A stretch of DNA of 16,247 nucleotides from Bacteroidales bacterium (GCA_900769035.1 CAAGFD010000222.1:1-16247), one strand, 5' to 3'; shown: positions 1-7,909, counted from the first letter of the stretch. The notes: generated by a model not told the origin, from the letters alone. Numbers and translations: made by a program.

Positions 1-2
1 TG

Positions 3-260
3 GTAGTCAAGCATCCTTTTGGAGATAACGAGTGTGAATACGAATCTATAAAACGTGCAAAGACACACCACCATAAGATATGCCGACGCTGTGGAGCTGT
101 AAAAGAATATAGCGATACAAAACTGCAAAAAACCTTAAATAATAAGATGTTTACTGCTTTCAGCATAGAATATCAAGCAGTATATACCTATGGTTTATGC
201 AAAAAATGTTATAACAAACTCAATCCTAAAAAAAAGAAGAAAGATGAAAGCACTAAATAA
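3..260 (+). CDS. Fur-family metal-responsive transcriptional repressor, C-terminal part (5' end outside window)
   Basis: An open frame runs from the window edge to TAA at 258-260 (85 codons). It reads as the C-terminal metal-binding and dimerisation half of a Fur-family protein: a His-rich run HHHKICRRCGAVKEYSD followed about 35 residues later by GLCKKCYNKL. The two CxxC pairs are the usual structural zinc site of Fur/PerR/Zur proteins, and the histidines just before the first pair are typical sensor-metal ligands. The N-terminal winged helix is missing because the window starts inside the gene. The end is lysine-rich. The gene overlaps the next reading frame by 17 bases, so the two are probably co-transcribed. 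Which metal or peroxide signal it senses cannot be told from this half. Confidence 0.85.
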   Translation, partial: VVKHPFGDNECEYESIKRAKTHHHKICRRCGAVKEYSDTKLQKTLNNKMFTAFSIEYQAVYTYGLCKKCYNKLNPKKKKKDESTK

Positions 261-765
261 TCCATGGTTAAACATACCGGGCTATAATTGTTTTGGCTGT
301 GCGCCACACAACCCGATAGGGCTAAAGATGAAATTTTTCCTTGAAGGGGATAATGTAATGTCGATATTCCCATTGCAAAATAATTATCAAGGGTGGATAG
401 ACACGCTCCACGGAGGGATAATGGCTACATTACTTGATGAAATTTGTGCGTGGCAACTCATACATCTCTTGGGGACCTCGGGAGTAACATCTCAAATGAC
501 GGTAAAATACAAAAAACCGGTAAGTACAAAATGGAGCCATATAGTACTACGTTCGGAAGTAATAGAGCGCAAACGTAATATAGTAATAATGCAAGCAACC
601 ATAACTTCACCGACCGGAGAAATCTGTGCTATGGCAGAATGTACATACTTCAGTTTTCGCCAAGATAAAGCCGAAGAAATGGGCTTCAAACGCACGGAGA
701 CCTTCGGTCCTGAATTAACCCTTGAAGAAGCAATAGCTTCTACCATCAACCCTGTTTCTGAATAA
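244..765 (+). CDS. PaaI-like hotdog-fold acyl-CoA thioesterase
   Basis: A 173-residue protein of the PaaI/YdiI-type hotdog thioesterase family, which hydrolyses acyl-CoA thioesters in the cytoplasm. The seen motifs are NCFGC near residues 15-19, then NPIGLKMKF, and the family's active-site stretch HGGIMATLLDE at 56-66, where His56-Gly-Gly starts the central helix and Asp65/Glu66 is the expected catalytic acid. I chose ATG 244 (MKALNNPWL) over an upstream in-frame ATG at 190. The upstream start would lie deep in the fur-like gene, and the added residues are unlike the family N-terminus. The 17-base overlap with the preceding gene suggests translational coupling. Substrate is unknown; these enzymes act on short, aromatic or fatty acyl-CoAs. 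Confidence 0.85.
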   Translation: MKALNNPWLNIPGYNCFGCAPHNPIGLKMKFFLEGDNVMSIFPLQNNYQGWIDTLHGGIMATLLDEICAWQLIHLLGTSGVTSQMTVKYKKPVSTKWSHIVLRSEVIERKRNIVIMQATITSPTGEICAMAECTYFSFRQDKAEEMGFKRTETFGPELTLEEAIASTINPVSE

Positions 766-785
766 TAAATACTTTACTAACATAA

Positions 786-828
786 AAAACAGATGCCATA
801 CTATGTTCTATAGTATGGCATCTGTTTT
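786..828. terminator. Bidirectional intrinsic terminator between convergent genes
   Basis: The arms 786-803 and 811-828 are perfectly complementary (18 bp, core CAGATGCCATACTA), and T804/A810 can also pair, leaving a 5-base loop. The outer bases are A-run on the left and T-run on the right, so a U-tract is made on either strand. It sits between the stop codons of the thioesterase and the Nudix regulator, and can end both transcripts. Confidence 0.9.
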
Positions 829-849
829 ATCTAAAAAATCAACAAGTAA

Positions 850-1554
850 TTATCTTTTGGGTTTTATATAAGTAAAGAATCTTGCGGCTCGATGTGGGAC
901 TCCGGATTCTACTTCAGGAAGAGCAGCAACGCCGGGTATAGAGAAGATAAATTTACGGAAATTAGCGGCATCACTTTTTACTCCATAAATGGAATTATAT
1001 AATGCACGCACTTGCAGTAGTGTAAACTTCTTTGGCACTAATTCGAACAACAATTGTGGCTCGCTCTTAATAGTGCATTTAACATTATCGAGTGCATCTA
1101 TGATGATGTTATAATGGTCGAAAGCGAGGTTGAGCTTTTTACATTCATCAATATCCACCCACTCTGCATACATACCGTCACCGCTTTTTAATTTTAGCTT
1201 ATTATCTAACTTAATCAGAGCCACATACCCCACCGTTACCAACCGAGTAATACCAAGCGAAATCACCTTCTCCGTCCAAAGAACATCGGCTTGGGAACTT
1301 CTTACCGGATTTCCAAAAGCTTTAAATTGATGTAAATAGATTTTAGTAAGACCTGTATATTCTTCTAAAATCCTATTTGCAGCGCTATCTAAGTCCTCAT
1401 CCGATTTGATAATACTGCCGGGTAATTTAACGTCATTAACAGATAATGAGTGATTCTCTACATCTTTTTTTACAACCAACACTTTCAATCGTTGCTCATC
1501 ATAACCGAAAACCACGCAATCAACAGAAATTTGGGGTTTATATAAATAATTCAT
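850..1554 (-). CDS. NrtR/AraR-type Nudix-domain transcriptional regulator
   Basis: A 234-residue protein with an N-terminal Nudix fold (about 1-145) and a C-terminal winged helix (about 165-234, FTLLQVRALYNSIYG ... NFRKFIFSI). This is the layout of NrtR (NAD metabolism) and of the Bacteroides arabinose regulator AraR. The Nudix signature GX5EX7REUXEEXGU is only half kept: G, the first E and R are present, but the catalytic stretch reads RILEEYTGL, so key acidic positions are changed. I infer it binds a nucleotide or sugar ligand rather than hydrolysing one. It stands alone, so its regulon is not shown by neighbours. It has its own promoter about 90 bases upstream. Target genes and ligand cannot be told here. 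Confidence 0.82.
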   Translation of the reverse strand: MNYLYKPQISVDCVVFGYDEQRLKVLVVKKDVENHSLSVNDVKLPGSIIKSDEDLDSAANRILEEYTGLTKIYLHQFKAFGNPVRSSQADVLWTEKVISLGITRLVTVGYVALIKLDNKLKLKSGDGMYAEWVDIDECKKLNLAFDHYNIIIDALDNVKCTIKSEPQLLFELVPKKFTLLQVRALYNSIYGVKSDAANFRKFIFSIPGVAALPEVESGVPHRAARFFTYIKPKR

Positions 1555-1644
1555 AACAAGCTATTTATACAGAAATACATAACAAATAAAAGGCTTAATA
1601 CATAAAAAGGAACGATGTATACGGAGCCAAAAAGTTTTGCACTC

Positions 1645-1676
1645 CAAAAGTAGTAAAATTTCCCTTTATATACAAA
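1645..1676 (-). promoter_or_regulatory. Bacteroidetes-type promoter for the Nudix regulator
   Basis: On the minus strand TTTG (1673-1676) is followed after 20 bases by TACTTTTG (1645-1652), matching the -33 TTTG / -7 TAnnTTTG consensus of Bacteroidetes sigma-ABfr. It implies an 80-90-base untranslated leader before the start at 1554. Confidence 0.65.
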
Positions 1677-1696
1677 TATCACATACAATTATTAAC

Positions 1697-1734
1697 AAAA
1701 AAAGCGACTCTCTTAAAAAAATTTCAGAGAGCCG
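1697..1734 (-). terminator. Intrinsic terminator of tmRNA
   Basis: Read on the minus strand, CGGCTCTCT (1726-1734) pairs with AGAGAGTCG (1705-1713), nine pairs with one G-U, followed by a U-rich tract from the A-run at 1697-1703. It lies about 20 bases past the tmRNA 3' end. Confidence 0.85.
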
Positions 1735-1755
1735 ATAAAATTATGAGAAAAGGAG

Positions 1756-2150
1756 TGGAGCTGACGGGATTCGAACCCGTGTCCGAACGAGGAAGCAATA
1801 CGCTTTCTACATGCTTATCTTCGCTTTGATTTTCGAGCAGCAGCAAGACCGAAGCCACCAACTGCTACCTTATCTGCTAAAAATTTCATGCTGATATCGC
1901 AGCATAAAAGCACTATCTCCAAATTATCCACACCTCTGAGCCGGACCGCCTTGGAGCGTAGCATCCGAGAGATGTCTCGTTTCAGCACCTTGTGCCGAAA
2001 TTAAGCAAGTCTACTGTACTTCGACTTAGGCAGCGAGAGCGTAGTTATTTTCGCCAGTTATATTTTACCTGCTATGATTAAAGTGCTTAACAGACAATGC
2101 ACTGCATGCTTACATACCTCTTCTACTCGCCGTCGAAACCAAACAGCCCC
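1756..2150 (-). ncRNA. ssrA: tmRNA (transfer-messenger RNA)
   Basis: The RNA rescues stalled ribosomes with SmpB. The 5' end (minus strand from 2150) begins GGGGCTGTTTGGTTTCGACG. The 3' end has a T-arm ACGGGTTCGAATCCCGT and then CAGCTCC plus discriminator A at 1756. The acceptor arms GGGGCTG and CAGCTCC pair over 7 bp with one G-U, as in alanine-like tmRNAs. The genomic bases after the discriminator are CTC, so CCA is not encoded and must be added. The whole is about 395 nt, a one-piece form, with the tag reading frame inside. No good promoter consensus is seen directly upstream of 2150, so it may be transcribed from further up, possibly with rny. Confidence 0.96.
2026..2055 (-). other. tmRNA proteolysis-tag reading frame (GENNYALAA)
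   Basis: Within the tmRNA the minus strand reads GGC GAA AAT AAC TAC GCT CTC GCT GCC TAA, encoding GENNYALAA and stop. The ending ALAA is the usual degron recognised by ClpXP. The tag fits Bacteroidales tmRNAs as I recall them (GE[N/T]NYALAA). Confidence 0.93.
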
Positions 2151-2161
2151 GAGAAGGAATT

Positions 2162-2210
2162 CATTTCCGCAAGGCGTTATTAGATTACTAATTTTTCACT
2201 TGCGGAAATG
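2162..2210. repeat. 12-bp perfect inverted repeat between rny and ssrA
   Basis: CATTTCCGCAAG (2162-2173) is repeated in inverted form as CTTGCGGAAATG (2199-2210), with a 25-base AT-rich loop. It sits just past the rny stop and just before the tmRNA 5' end. No U-run follows on the minus strand, so it is not a standard intrinsic terminator. It could stabilise the rny 3' end or mark a processing site. Confidence 0.7.
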
Positions 2211-2216
2211 GATATA

Positions 2217-3776
2217 TTATTTTGCATAACTTACGGATCGGGTTTCACGTATTACAGTGATTTTAACTTGACCCGGATAAGTCATTTCATCTTGTATCTT
2301 CTTAGCTATATCGTAAGAGAGAGATTCAACAGTTTTATCATCTACCTTGTCGGCGCCGACAATTACGCGCAATTCACGGCCGGCTTGGATAGCATAAGTT
2401 TTGATAACGCCGGGATAAGAGAGTGCGAGATTTTCGAGGTCGTTAAGGCGTTTGATATAAGCCTCTACGATTTCGCGGCGGGCACCCGGGCGAGCTCCGG
2501 AAATAGCATCACACACTTGCACGATAGGGGCGAGGAGAGAAGTCATCTCCACCTCGTCGTGGTGAGCACCGATAGCATTGCAAACGTCGGCTTTCTCTTT
2601 ATATTTTTCGGCAAGATTCATACCGAGTATTGCATGTGGCAATTCAGGTTGGTCGTCAGGCACTTTACCTATATCGTGTAGCAAACCGGCGCGTTTTGCT
2701 TTTTGAGGGTTAAGACCCAATTCGGCTGCCATAATGGCGCAGAGGTTTGCAGTTTCACGGGCGTGTTGCAGTAAGTTTTGACCGTAAGAAGAACGATACT
2801 TCATTTTACCTACGAGACGGATTAATTCCGGATGCAAACCATGGATACCGAGGTCGATAGTAGTACGTTTACCGATTTCAACGATTTCATCCTCCACTTG
2901 TTTACGTGTTTTAGCAACCACCTCCTCGATACGAGCCGGGTGAATACGGCCATCGACAACGAGTTGATGCAGAGCGAGGCGGGCAATTTCACGACGCACA
3001 GGGTCGAAACCGGAGAGGACGATAGCTTCCGGAGTATCATCGACTATAATTTCGACACCTGTAGCAGCTTCAAGAGCGCGAATATTTCTACCTTCACGAC
3101 CGATAATACGACCTTTAACCTCATCGCTATCGATATTGAATACAGTAACTGAATTTTCTATAGCCGTCTCGGTAGCAACGCGTTGTATTGTTTGAACGAT
3201 GATGCGTTTCGCCTCTTTATTGGCGGATAATTTAGCATCTTCCATAATCTCGGTAACATAAGCCATTGCCTCGGTTTTAGCCTCATCTTTTATTGACTCA
3301 ACGAGTTGCTCTTTAGCTTGTTGAGCGGAAAGACCTGCCACTTCGGCAAGTTTTTCTGTAACCTCTGCTTGCTTACGGTCGAGCTCTGATTTTTTAACGT
3401 CTACCTCTGACAATTGTTTTTCGAGGTTGGCACGAACAGTATCCAATTCATTATTTTTTCTATCGAGCTCTTTTTGCTTTTGATTAAGTTGTTGCTCTTT
3501 TTGTTGAGCGCGAGACTCGCTTTGTTGAGCGCGATTTTCGATTTGTTGAATTTTTGAATTACGAGCTTGGACTTCTTTTTCAAATTCCGACTTCATATTC
3601 AAAAATTTCTCTTTTGCTTCAAGGAGTTTACTTTTCTTCAAATTTTCGCCTTGCTCTTCTGCTTCTTTAATTTTTTCCGCCACTCTACTTTTAAGCACGA
3701 AGATAGTAATAAAATACCCTACTCCGCAACCCAGTAAAAGGCCTACAACAGCAAGAATAACTACTAAATAATCCAT
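2217..3776 (-). CDS. rny: Ribonuclease Y (membrane-anchored endoribonuclease)
   Basis: A 519-residue protein of normal family length. It starts mRNA decay by endonucleolytic cleavage at the membrane. Order of parts: a transmembrane segment at about 4-27; a long charged, Gln/Glu/Lys-rich coiled coil to about 180; a KH RNA-binding domain with GRIIGREGRNIR at 222-233; and an HD phosphohydrolase domain with GLLHDIGK, the metal-binding His367-Asp368. The C-terminal domain (about 430-519, RELRVIVGADKV ... GQVKITVIRE) is also family-typical. It lies downstream of zapA across a 126-base gap holding a terminator-like hairpin. No strong consensus promoter was found in that gap. The tmRNA gene follows on the same strand. 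Confidence 0.96.
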   Translation of the reverse strand: MDYLVVILAVVGLLLGCGVGYFITIFVLKSRVAEKIKEAEEQGENLKKSKLLEAKEKFLNMKSEFEKEVQARNSKIQQIENRAQQSESRAQQKEQQLNQKQKELDRKNNELDTVRANLEKQLSEVDVKKSELDRKQAEVTEKLAEVAGLSAQQAKEQLVESIKDEAKTEAMAYVTEIMEDAKLSANKEAKRIIVQTIQRVATETAIENSVTVFNIDSDEVKGRIIGREGRNIRALEAATGVEIIVDDTPEAIVLSGFDPVRREIARLALHQLVVDGRIHPARIEEVVAKTRKQVEDEIVEIGKRTTIDLGIHGLHPELIRLVGKMKYRSSYGQNLLQHARETANLCAIMAAELGLNPQKAKRAGLLHDIGKVPDDQPELPHAILGMNLAEKYKEKADVCNAIGAHHDEVEMTSLLAPIVQVCDAISGARPGARREIVEAYIKRLNDLENLALSYPGVIKTYAIQAGRELRVIVGADKVDDKTVESLSYDIAKKIQDEMTYPGQVKITVIRETRSVSYAK

Positions 3777-3803
3777 TATATATCAGATTCTTAAAAGATT
3801 AAT

Positions 3804-3858
3804 AAAAAAAGCACTTTTCGTCTTGTACCGCATACATAAGCGGATAAGAAAAAAGTGC
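3804..3858 (-). terminator. Terminator-like two-part hairpin after zapA, possible small RNA 3' end
   Basis: On the minus strand GCACTTTT (3851-3858) pairs with AAAAGTGC (3811-3818). Inside it CCGC/GCGG (3840-3843 with 3828-3831) forms an upper stem, and a 7-U tract follows from the A-run 3804-3810. A second hairpin ACGGC-AAA-GCCGT lies upstream at 3877-3889. It may simply terminate the zapA operon. The gap next to zapA also carries 6S RNA in some bacteria, so a small RNA is possible but unproven. Confidence 0.6.
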
Positions 3859-3902
3859 GTGAGTTATATGTTTTATACGGCAAAGCCGTGAATTATCGTA
3901 TG

Positions 3903-4184
3903 TTATTTATTAATTACATCCTCTAAAAGCTTATTAATAGATTCATTGGAGATAACTCCTTTTGAATATTCCACTGCAAATTCGTAAGCTACTAAAAGTA
4001 ATATTTCAGAGCGACTTAAATCGCCTTCACTGATATTATTTTCCAAAGTGGAATAATAAAGCCGAAGCCTCTCATTCAAAATCACTTGAGCTCTACGAAA
4101 AGCTTCCTCTTCGTCTCTATTAATATTAAATTGATACACCTTATCGTACAATTTGATGGTAATATTAAACTTATCGTCTGCCAT
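3903..4184 (-). CDS. zapA: Cell division protein ZapA
   Basis: A 93-residue protein of the ZapA family, which binds FtsZ filaments and promotes Z-ring bundling at midcell. The N-terminal strand region FNITIKLYDKVYQFNINRDEEEAFRRA matches the family fold, in which the small globular head is followed by a long helix (LSRSEILLLVAYEFAVEYSKG) used for dimerisation. Length is normal. It starts 15 bases after the stop of a coiled-coil gene, so the two are in one operon from the promoter at 4539-4569. The company of a short coiled-coil protein recalls the ZapA-ZapB pair. Confidence 0.85.
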   Translation of the reverse strand: MADDKFNITIKLYDKVYQFNINRDEEEAFRRAQVILNERLRLYYSTLENNISEGDLSRSEILLLVAYEFAVEYSKGVISNESINKLLEDVINK

Positions 4185-4199
4185 ACATCAAAAGTGTAT

Positions 4200-4520
4200 T
4201 TATTTATTTTTTAAAAAAGAGATGCAATAATCAATTTCACGCACCATACCACGTATCTTATCAATGGCAATTTTCTTACTATTTTGGTCCCAACCGATAA
4301 CTTTTGCCATTTTCAGATTTTGGTATTTGTTGTCCAACAACTCATAATCAATGGAAGATTGATTAAGTTTTTCCTTTAATTCCGCCACCTCTAAATTCAA
4401 TCTATCTATTTCATTTTTAAGGCTTTCATTCTCTTTAGTGAGATGAGCATTCTTTTCTACGATGGCTTTAATGAGTCCACCATCAATTGCATTGCCTTTA
4501 TTAGAGAATGAGTCAATCAT
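4200..4520 (-). CDS. Small coiled-coil protein linked to ZapA (ZapB-like role possible)
   Basis: A 106-residue hypothetical protein with a predicted coiled coil at about 20-70 (AHLTKENESLKNEIDRLNLEVAELKEKL) showing heptad spacing of Leu/Ile. The C-terminal part (KIAIDKIRGMVREIDYCISFLKNK) resembles a segment that, from memory, recurs in Bacteroidetes proteins encoded just before zapA. It has no signal peptide or membrane segment, so it is cytoplasmic. It is the first gene of a two-gene operon with zapA (15-base gap). By context I infer a role in division-ring assembly, much as ZapB partners ZapA. No sequence proof of homology to ZapB is visible; coiled coils look alike. Confidence 0.75.
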   Translation of the reverse strand: MIDSFSNKGNAIDGGLIKAIVEKNAHLTKENESLKNEIDRLNLEVAELKEKLNQSSIDYELLDNKYQNLKMAKVIGWDQNSKKIAIDKIRGMVREIDYCISFLKNK

Positions 4521-4538
4521 ATCCGATGATTATTTTTG

Positions 4539-4569
4539 CAAAGGTACAACAATTTTTCCAATCACAAAA
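4539..4569 (-). promoter_or_regulatory. Promoter of the coiled-coil protein / zapA operon
   Basis: The minus strand shows TTTTG (4565-4569), 18 bases, then TACCTTTG (4539-4546), a near-perfect Bacteroidetes promoter ending 18 bases before the start codon at 4520. It is divergent from the dxs promoter less than 100 bases away. Confidence 0.75.
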
Positions 4570-4635
4570 GTATTTACAAGATATTTTTCAAAAATAAATA
4601 GAACGTAAGATTAGAATCCATTGCAAAAAAAATAG

Positions 4636-4643
4636 TATATTTG
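4636..4643 (+). promoter_or_regulatory. Putative -7 element of the dxs-trkA-trkH-radA operon
   Basis: TATATTTG matches TAnnTTTG and lies 33 bases before the ATG at 4677. A clear TTTG at the right distance upstream is not seen (the nearest TTG, at 4621, is only 12 bases away), so the assignment rests on the -7 element alone. Confidence 0.5.
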
Positions 4644-4676
4644 CAAATTGGAAAATATAATAACTTCGTTATAATA

Positions 4677-6578
4677 ATGGAATATAAACTATTGGAAAAC
4701 ATTGACTTTCCATCAGATTTAAAACAACATACAACAGCGGAATTACCGGAAATATGCGATGAATTACGTAATTTTATCATAGAGCAATTGGCAGACACTC
4801 CCGGTCATCTCGGAGCTAACTTGGGAGTAATAGAATTAACGGTAGCTTTACATTACGTATTTAATGCCCCGTACGATAAGATGATATGGGACGTAGGGCA
4901 TCAGGCTTATGCACACAAAATACTTACCGGCAGGAGGAAACAATTCAATACCAACCGAAAATTCAAGGGGTTGTGTGGCTTTCCTACTCCAAAAGAGAGC
5001 GAATACGATGCTTTCGGCACCGGTCACTCGTCAACTTCCATATCAGCAGCGTTGGGAATGTCGATAGCTGCAAAACTTAAAGGGGAAGAAGACCGCCACA
5101 TAATTGCAGTGATTGGAGATGGTGCATTAACGGGCGGTTTGGCTTTCGAAGGCCTCAACAATGCATCGACCAACGACAACAACCTACTTATCATCCTCAA
5201 CGACAACAACATGGCAATAGACCCGATACGTGGAGGATTTAATCAATACCTTACCAACTTGCATTTTAACCCCACTTACAACAAGTTGAGATTCAAGGCT
5301 TACCATATGCTGCGTAAAATAGGTATTATGGACGATAACAAGCATAAATCCACAATACGCCTTGGCAATACTTTGAAAGGATTACGCTCAGGGTCGAACA
5401 GCAATAATATTTTCGAGGGGCTTAACATACGCTATTTCGGACCTATAGATGGACACGATGTGCAATGGATGGTACAAGTACTCAACGAAATAAAAGATTA
5501 TAAAGGTCCGAAAGTACTGCATATTATAACAAAAAAAGGCAAGGGCTATAAGCCTGCGGAAGAAGAGGTTACCACATGGCATGCGCCGGGAAAATACAAC
5601 GCCTCTACCGGGGAGCGCATCAAAGCCTCTACCGAAGGCGAGCCACCTCTGTTTCAAACCGTTTTCGGCAATACCCTTTTGGAATTGGCAAAAACCAACG
5701 ACAAGATAGTAGGTATTACTCCGGCAATGCCATCAGGATGCTCTATGAACATCATGATGCAAGAGATGCCCGAGCGCACTTTCGATGTGGGCATCGCCGA
5801 GGGGCATGCCGTCACATTCTCAGCAGGACTGGCTAAAGAGGGCATGATACCTTTCTGCAACATCTACTCGTCATTCATGCAAAGAGCTTATGACAATGTT
5901 ATTCACGATGTTGCACTGCAAAATTTACACGTGATAATGTGTCTCGACAGGGCAGGACTTGTAGGAAGCGATGGAGCAACACACCAAGGGCAATTCGACA
6001 TAGCAATGTTTCGTTGTATTCCTAACCTCACCATTGCCGTACCGCGAAACGAGCATATTTTACGCAACATGATGTACACTGCCGTCAACGAAACCGGACC
6101 ATACATAATACGATACCCTCGCGGTAAAGGCATATTGGTTGATTGGCACAACGAGATGCAACATATAGAAACCGGCAAAGGAGAAATGCTTATCGAAGGT
6201 AAAGAGATTGCCATAGTCGGAGTCGGTCCGCTATTATATCAAGCACAAAAAGCTATTGAACGAGCAGATAAAGAATTGGGTATCAATGCAGGCCTCTACG
6301 ATTTGCGCTTTGCCAAACCTATCGATGAAGAACTGCTTAAAGCAATTGCAGACAAATACGACAATATAATAACAATAGAAGATGGCACTATGATTGGTGG
6401 TATAGGCAGTGCCATAGAAGATTGGCTTTTAGACAAAGGATATAAAGGTAAAAAAGTATATAAGATGGGGTTACCCGACGCATTTATCGAGCATGGAACT
6501 CAACCTGAGTTGTACCGCATGTTAGAGATAGACAGCGAAGGAATATTCCAAAAGATAAAAAACATTAACATACAATGA
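4677..6578 (+). CDS. dxs: 1-deoxy-D-xylulose-5-phosphate synthase
   Basis: A 633-residue thiamine-diphosphate enzyme that condenses pyruvate and glyceraldehyde 3-phosphate to DXP, the first step of the MEP isoprenoid pathway and a precursor for thiamine and pyridoxal. It shows PGHLGANLG with His44, the TPP/Mg motif GDGALTGG at 147-154 ending in the usual LNDNNMAI, the catalytic Glu375 in IAEGHAVTF, and DRAGLVGSDGATHQGQFD in the pyrimidine-binding domain. The C-terminal transketolase domain begins near residue 505. I use ATG 4677 (MEYKLLENI). A TTG at 4641 in frame overlaps the -7 promoter element and adds non-family residues. The TGA stop overlaps the trkA start (ATGA), implying translational coupling. 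Confidence 0.97.
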   Translation: MEYKLLENIDFPSDLKQHTTAELPEICDELRNFIIEQLADTPGHLGANLGVIELTVALHYVFNAPYDKMIWDVGHQAYAHKILTGRRKQFNTNRKFKGLCGFPTPKESEYDAFGTGHSSTSISAALGMSIAAKLKGEEDRHIIAVIGDGALTGGLAFEGLNNASTNDNNLLIILNDNNMAIDPIRGGFNQYLTNLHFNPTYNKLRFKAYHMLRKIGIMDDNKHKSTIRLGNTLKGLRSGSNSNNIFEGLNIRYFGPIDGHDVQWMVQVLNEIKDYKGPKVLHIITKKGKGYKPAEEEVTTWHAPGKYNASTGERIKASTEGEPPLFQTVFGNTLLELAKTNDKIVGITPAMPSGCSMNIMMQEMPERTFDVGIAEGHAVTFSAGLAKEGMIPFCNIYSSFMQRAYDNVIHDVALQNLHVIMCLDRAGLVGSDGATHQGQFDIAMFRCIPNLTIAVPRNEHILRNMMYTAVNETGPYIIRYPRGKGILVDWHNEMQHIETGKGEMLIEGKEIAIVGVGPLLYQAQKAIERADKELGINAGLYDLRFAKPIDEELLKAIADKYDNIITIEDGTMIGGIGSAIEDWLLDKGYKGKKVYKMGLPDAFIEHGTQPELYRMLEIDSEGIFQKIKNINIQ

Positions 6579-7909
6579 AAATAATCATAGTAGGAGCCGG
6601 AGAAGTAGGTAGGCATGTTGCCAAAATGCTGTCGAACGAAAATCATGAGATATTGATAATGGACAGCGATGAAGAACATTTGCAAGACCTTGACTCCAAT
6701 TATGACATGCTCACACACCAGGGCTCTCCGACATCAATAAAAGACTTGATGCTATGCGGAGTAAAAGACTGCGACCTCTTCATAGCAGTAACCCCGGAAG
6801 AGAGCATAAACATCAATTCCGGCATATTGGCTTCACAATTGGGAGCAAAAAAAATATTGGCTCGGATAAACAATTACGAATATTTACTTCCAAAAAACAA
6901 AGAGATATTCAAGGCATTAGGCATCGATATCCTCGTTTATCCGGAGATGCTCGCCGCCAGCGAGATAGTACAATCGCTACGTAGAAATTGGATACGAGAA
7001 TATCGCACCTTTTGTAACGAAGCATTGATATTGGTATGTATCAAAGTACGTAACAACGCTTGCATCATCAACAAACAATTTAAAAGTGGCTTTTTTAACC
7101 ACGAAAAATACCGCATCGTAGCCATTAAGCGCCACAACGAGACAATCATCCCGGGTGGTAACGACGAAATTTTAGCAAACGATTTGGTATACTTTATATG
7201 TGCAAAAACCAATTTGGAATTTGTAAAAGAAGATGCCGGAAAAACCTATTTCGACATTAAGAATATCATAATAATGGGTGGGTCGAGCATCGCCCTTAAA
7301 ACAGTACAATACCTCCCGAGCCACATCAACGTAAAAATTATTGAAAGCGACAAAAACAAGTGTTATGAACTCGCTGACAGAACCGACACATTGATAATTC
7401 ATGGCGATGGAAGAAATATAGATTTACTGAAAAACGAAGGTATAGAAGAAGCGGATGCCTTTATTGCCATCACCGGCAATTCAGAGACCAACGTACTCGC
7501 TTGCCTTGCCGCCAAACGCCTCGGCATTAAGAAGACTATTGCCGAAGTAGAGAATATCGACTATATCGATTTGGCAGATAACTTAGACATAGGCACAATA
7601 ATAAATAAAAAACTCATTGCGGCATCACACATCTACCAACAAACCCTCGATGATGACGCCAACGATGTGCAGTGCCTAACCTATTCCGACGCCGTAGTAG
7701 TGGAATTTATTGTAAAACCGGGAGATAAAATTACACGCCATAAAGTTAAAGACCTTAGGTTGCCACACGATGTAAACATCGGAGGAATAGTACGCGATGG
7801 CAAAGGATATGTAGTCAACGGCGACACTATGATATTACCATCCGACCACGTGGTGCTATTCTGCCGCTCAAACGAATTATTGAAAATAGCAAAATATTTC
7901 AACAACTAA
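6575..7909 (+). CDS. trkA: Trk potassium uptake system, NAD(H)-binding regulatory subunit TrkA
   Basis: A 444-residue cytoplasmic subunit that gates the TrkH channel in response to nucleotides. It has the classic tandem layout: RCK-N (1-120) with VGAGEVG at 6-12 and an acidic strand end IMDSDEEH; RCK-C; a second RCK-N starting near 229 with IIIMGGSSIA; and a second RCK-C at the C-terminus. The second nucleotide loop, GGSSIA at 235-240, departs from GxGxxG, so the two halves may differ in ligand binding. It overlaps dxs by four bases and is followed by trkH after three bases, so TrkA and TrkH are made from one message, as expected for complex partners. Confidence 0.95.
   Translation: MKIIIVGAGEVGRHVAKMLSNENHEILIMDSDEEHLQDLDSNYDMLTHQGSPTSIKDLMLCGVKDCDLFIAVTPEESININSGILASQLGAKKILARINNYEYLLPKNKEIFKALGIDILVYPEMLAASEIVQSLRRNWIREYRTFCNEALILVCIKVRNNACIINKQFKSGFFNHEKYRIVAIKRHNETIIPGGNDEILANDLVYFICAKTNLEFVKEDAGKTYFDIKNIIIMGGSSIALKTVQYLPSHINVKIIESDKNKCYELADRTDTLIIHGDGRNIDLLKNEGIEEADAFIAITGNSETNVLACLAAKRLGIKKTIAEVENIDYIDLADNLDIGTIINKKLIAASHIYQQTLDDDANDVQCLTYSDAVVVEFIVKPGDKITRHKVKDLRLPHDVNIGGIVRDGKGYVVNGDTMILPSDHVVLFCRSNELLKIAKYFNN

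Noticed and set aside
190..243. Upstream ATG extending the thioesterase by 18 residues
   Set aside because: It lies well inside the Fur-family frame, adds a lysine-rich stretch unlike hotdog proteins, and ATG 244 fits the family start.
1756..1790. tRNA-like 3' half with a GTTCGAATCC T-loop
   Set aside because: It pairs with GGGGCTG almost 400 bases away and contains the tag frame between, so it is the tmRNA acceptor/T-arm and not a separate tRNA.
2208..2681. 157-residue plus-strand open frame
   Set aside because: It is antisense to the conserved C-terminal half of RNase Y, and its protein has no recognisable pattern.
3190..3600. Repeat-like Gln/Glu/Lys codons suggesting a tandem repeat
   Set aside because: They are the ordinary heptad bias of the RNase Y coiled coil, with no fixed-length DNA repeat.
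4641..4676. TTG start giving a 12-residue longer Dxs
   Set aside because: It overlaps the TATATTTG promoter element and the extra residues do not match Dxs; ATG 4677 is preferred.
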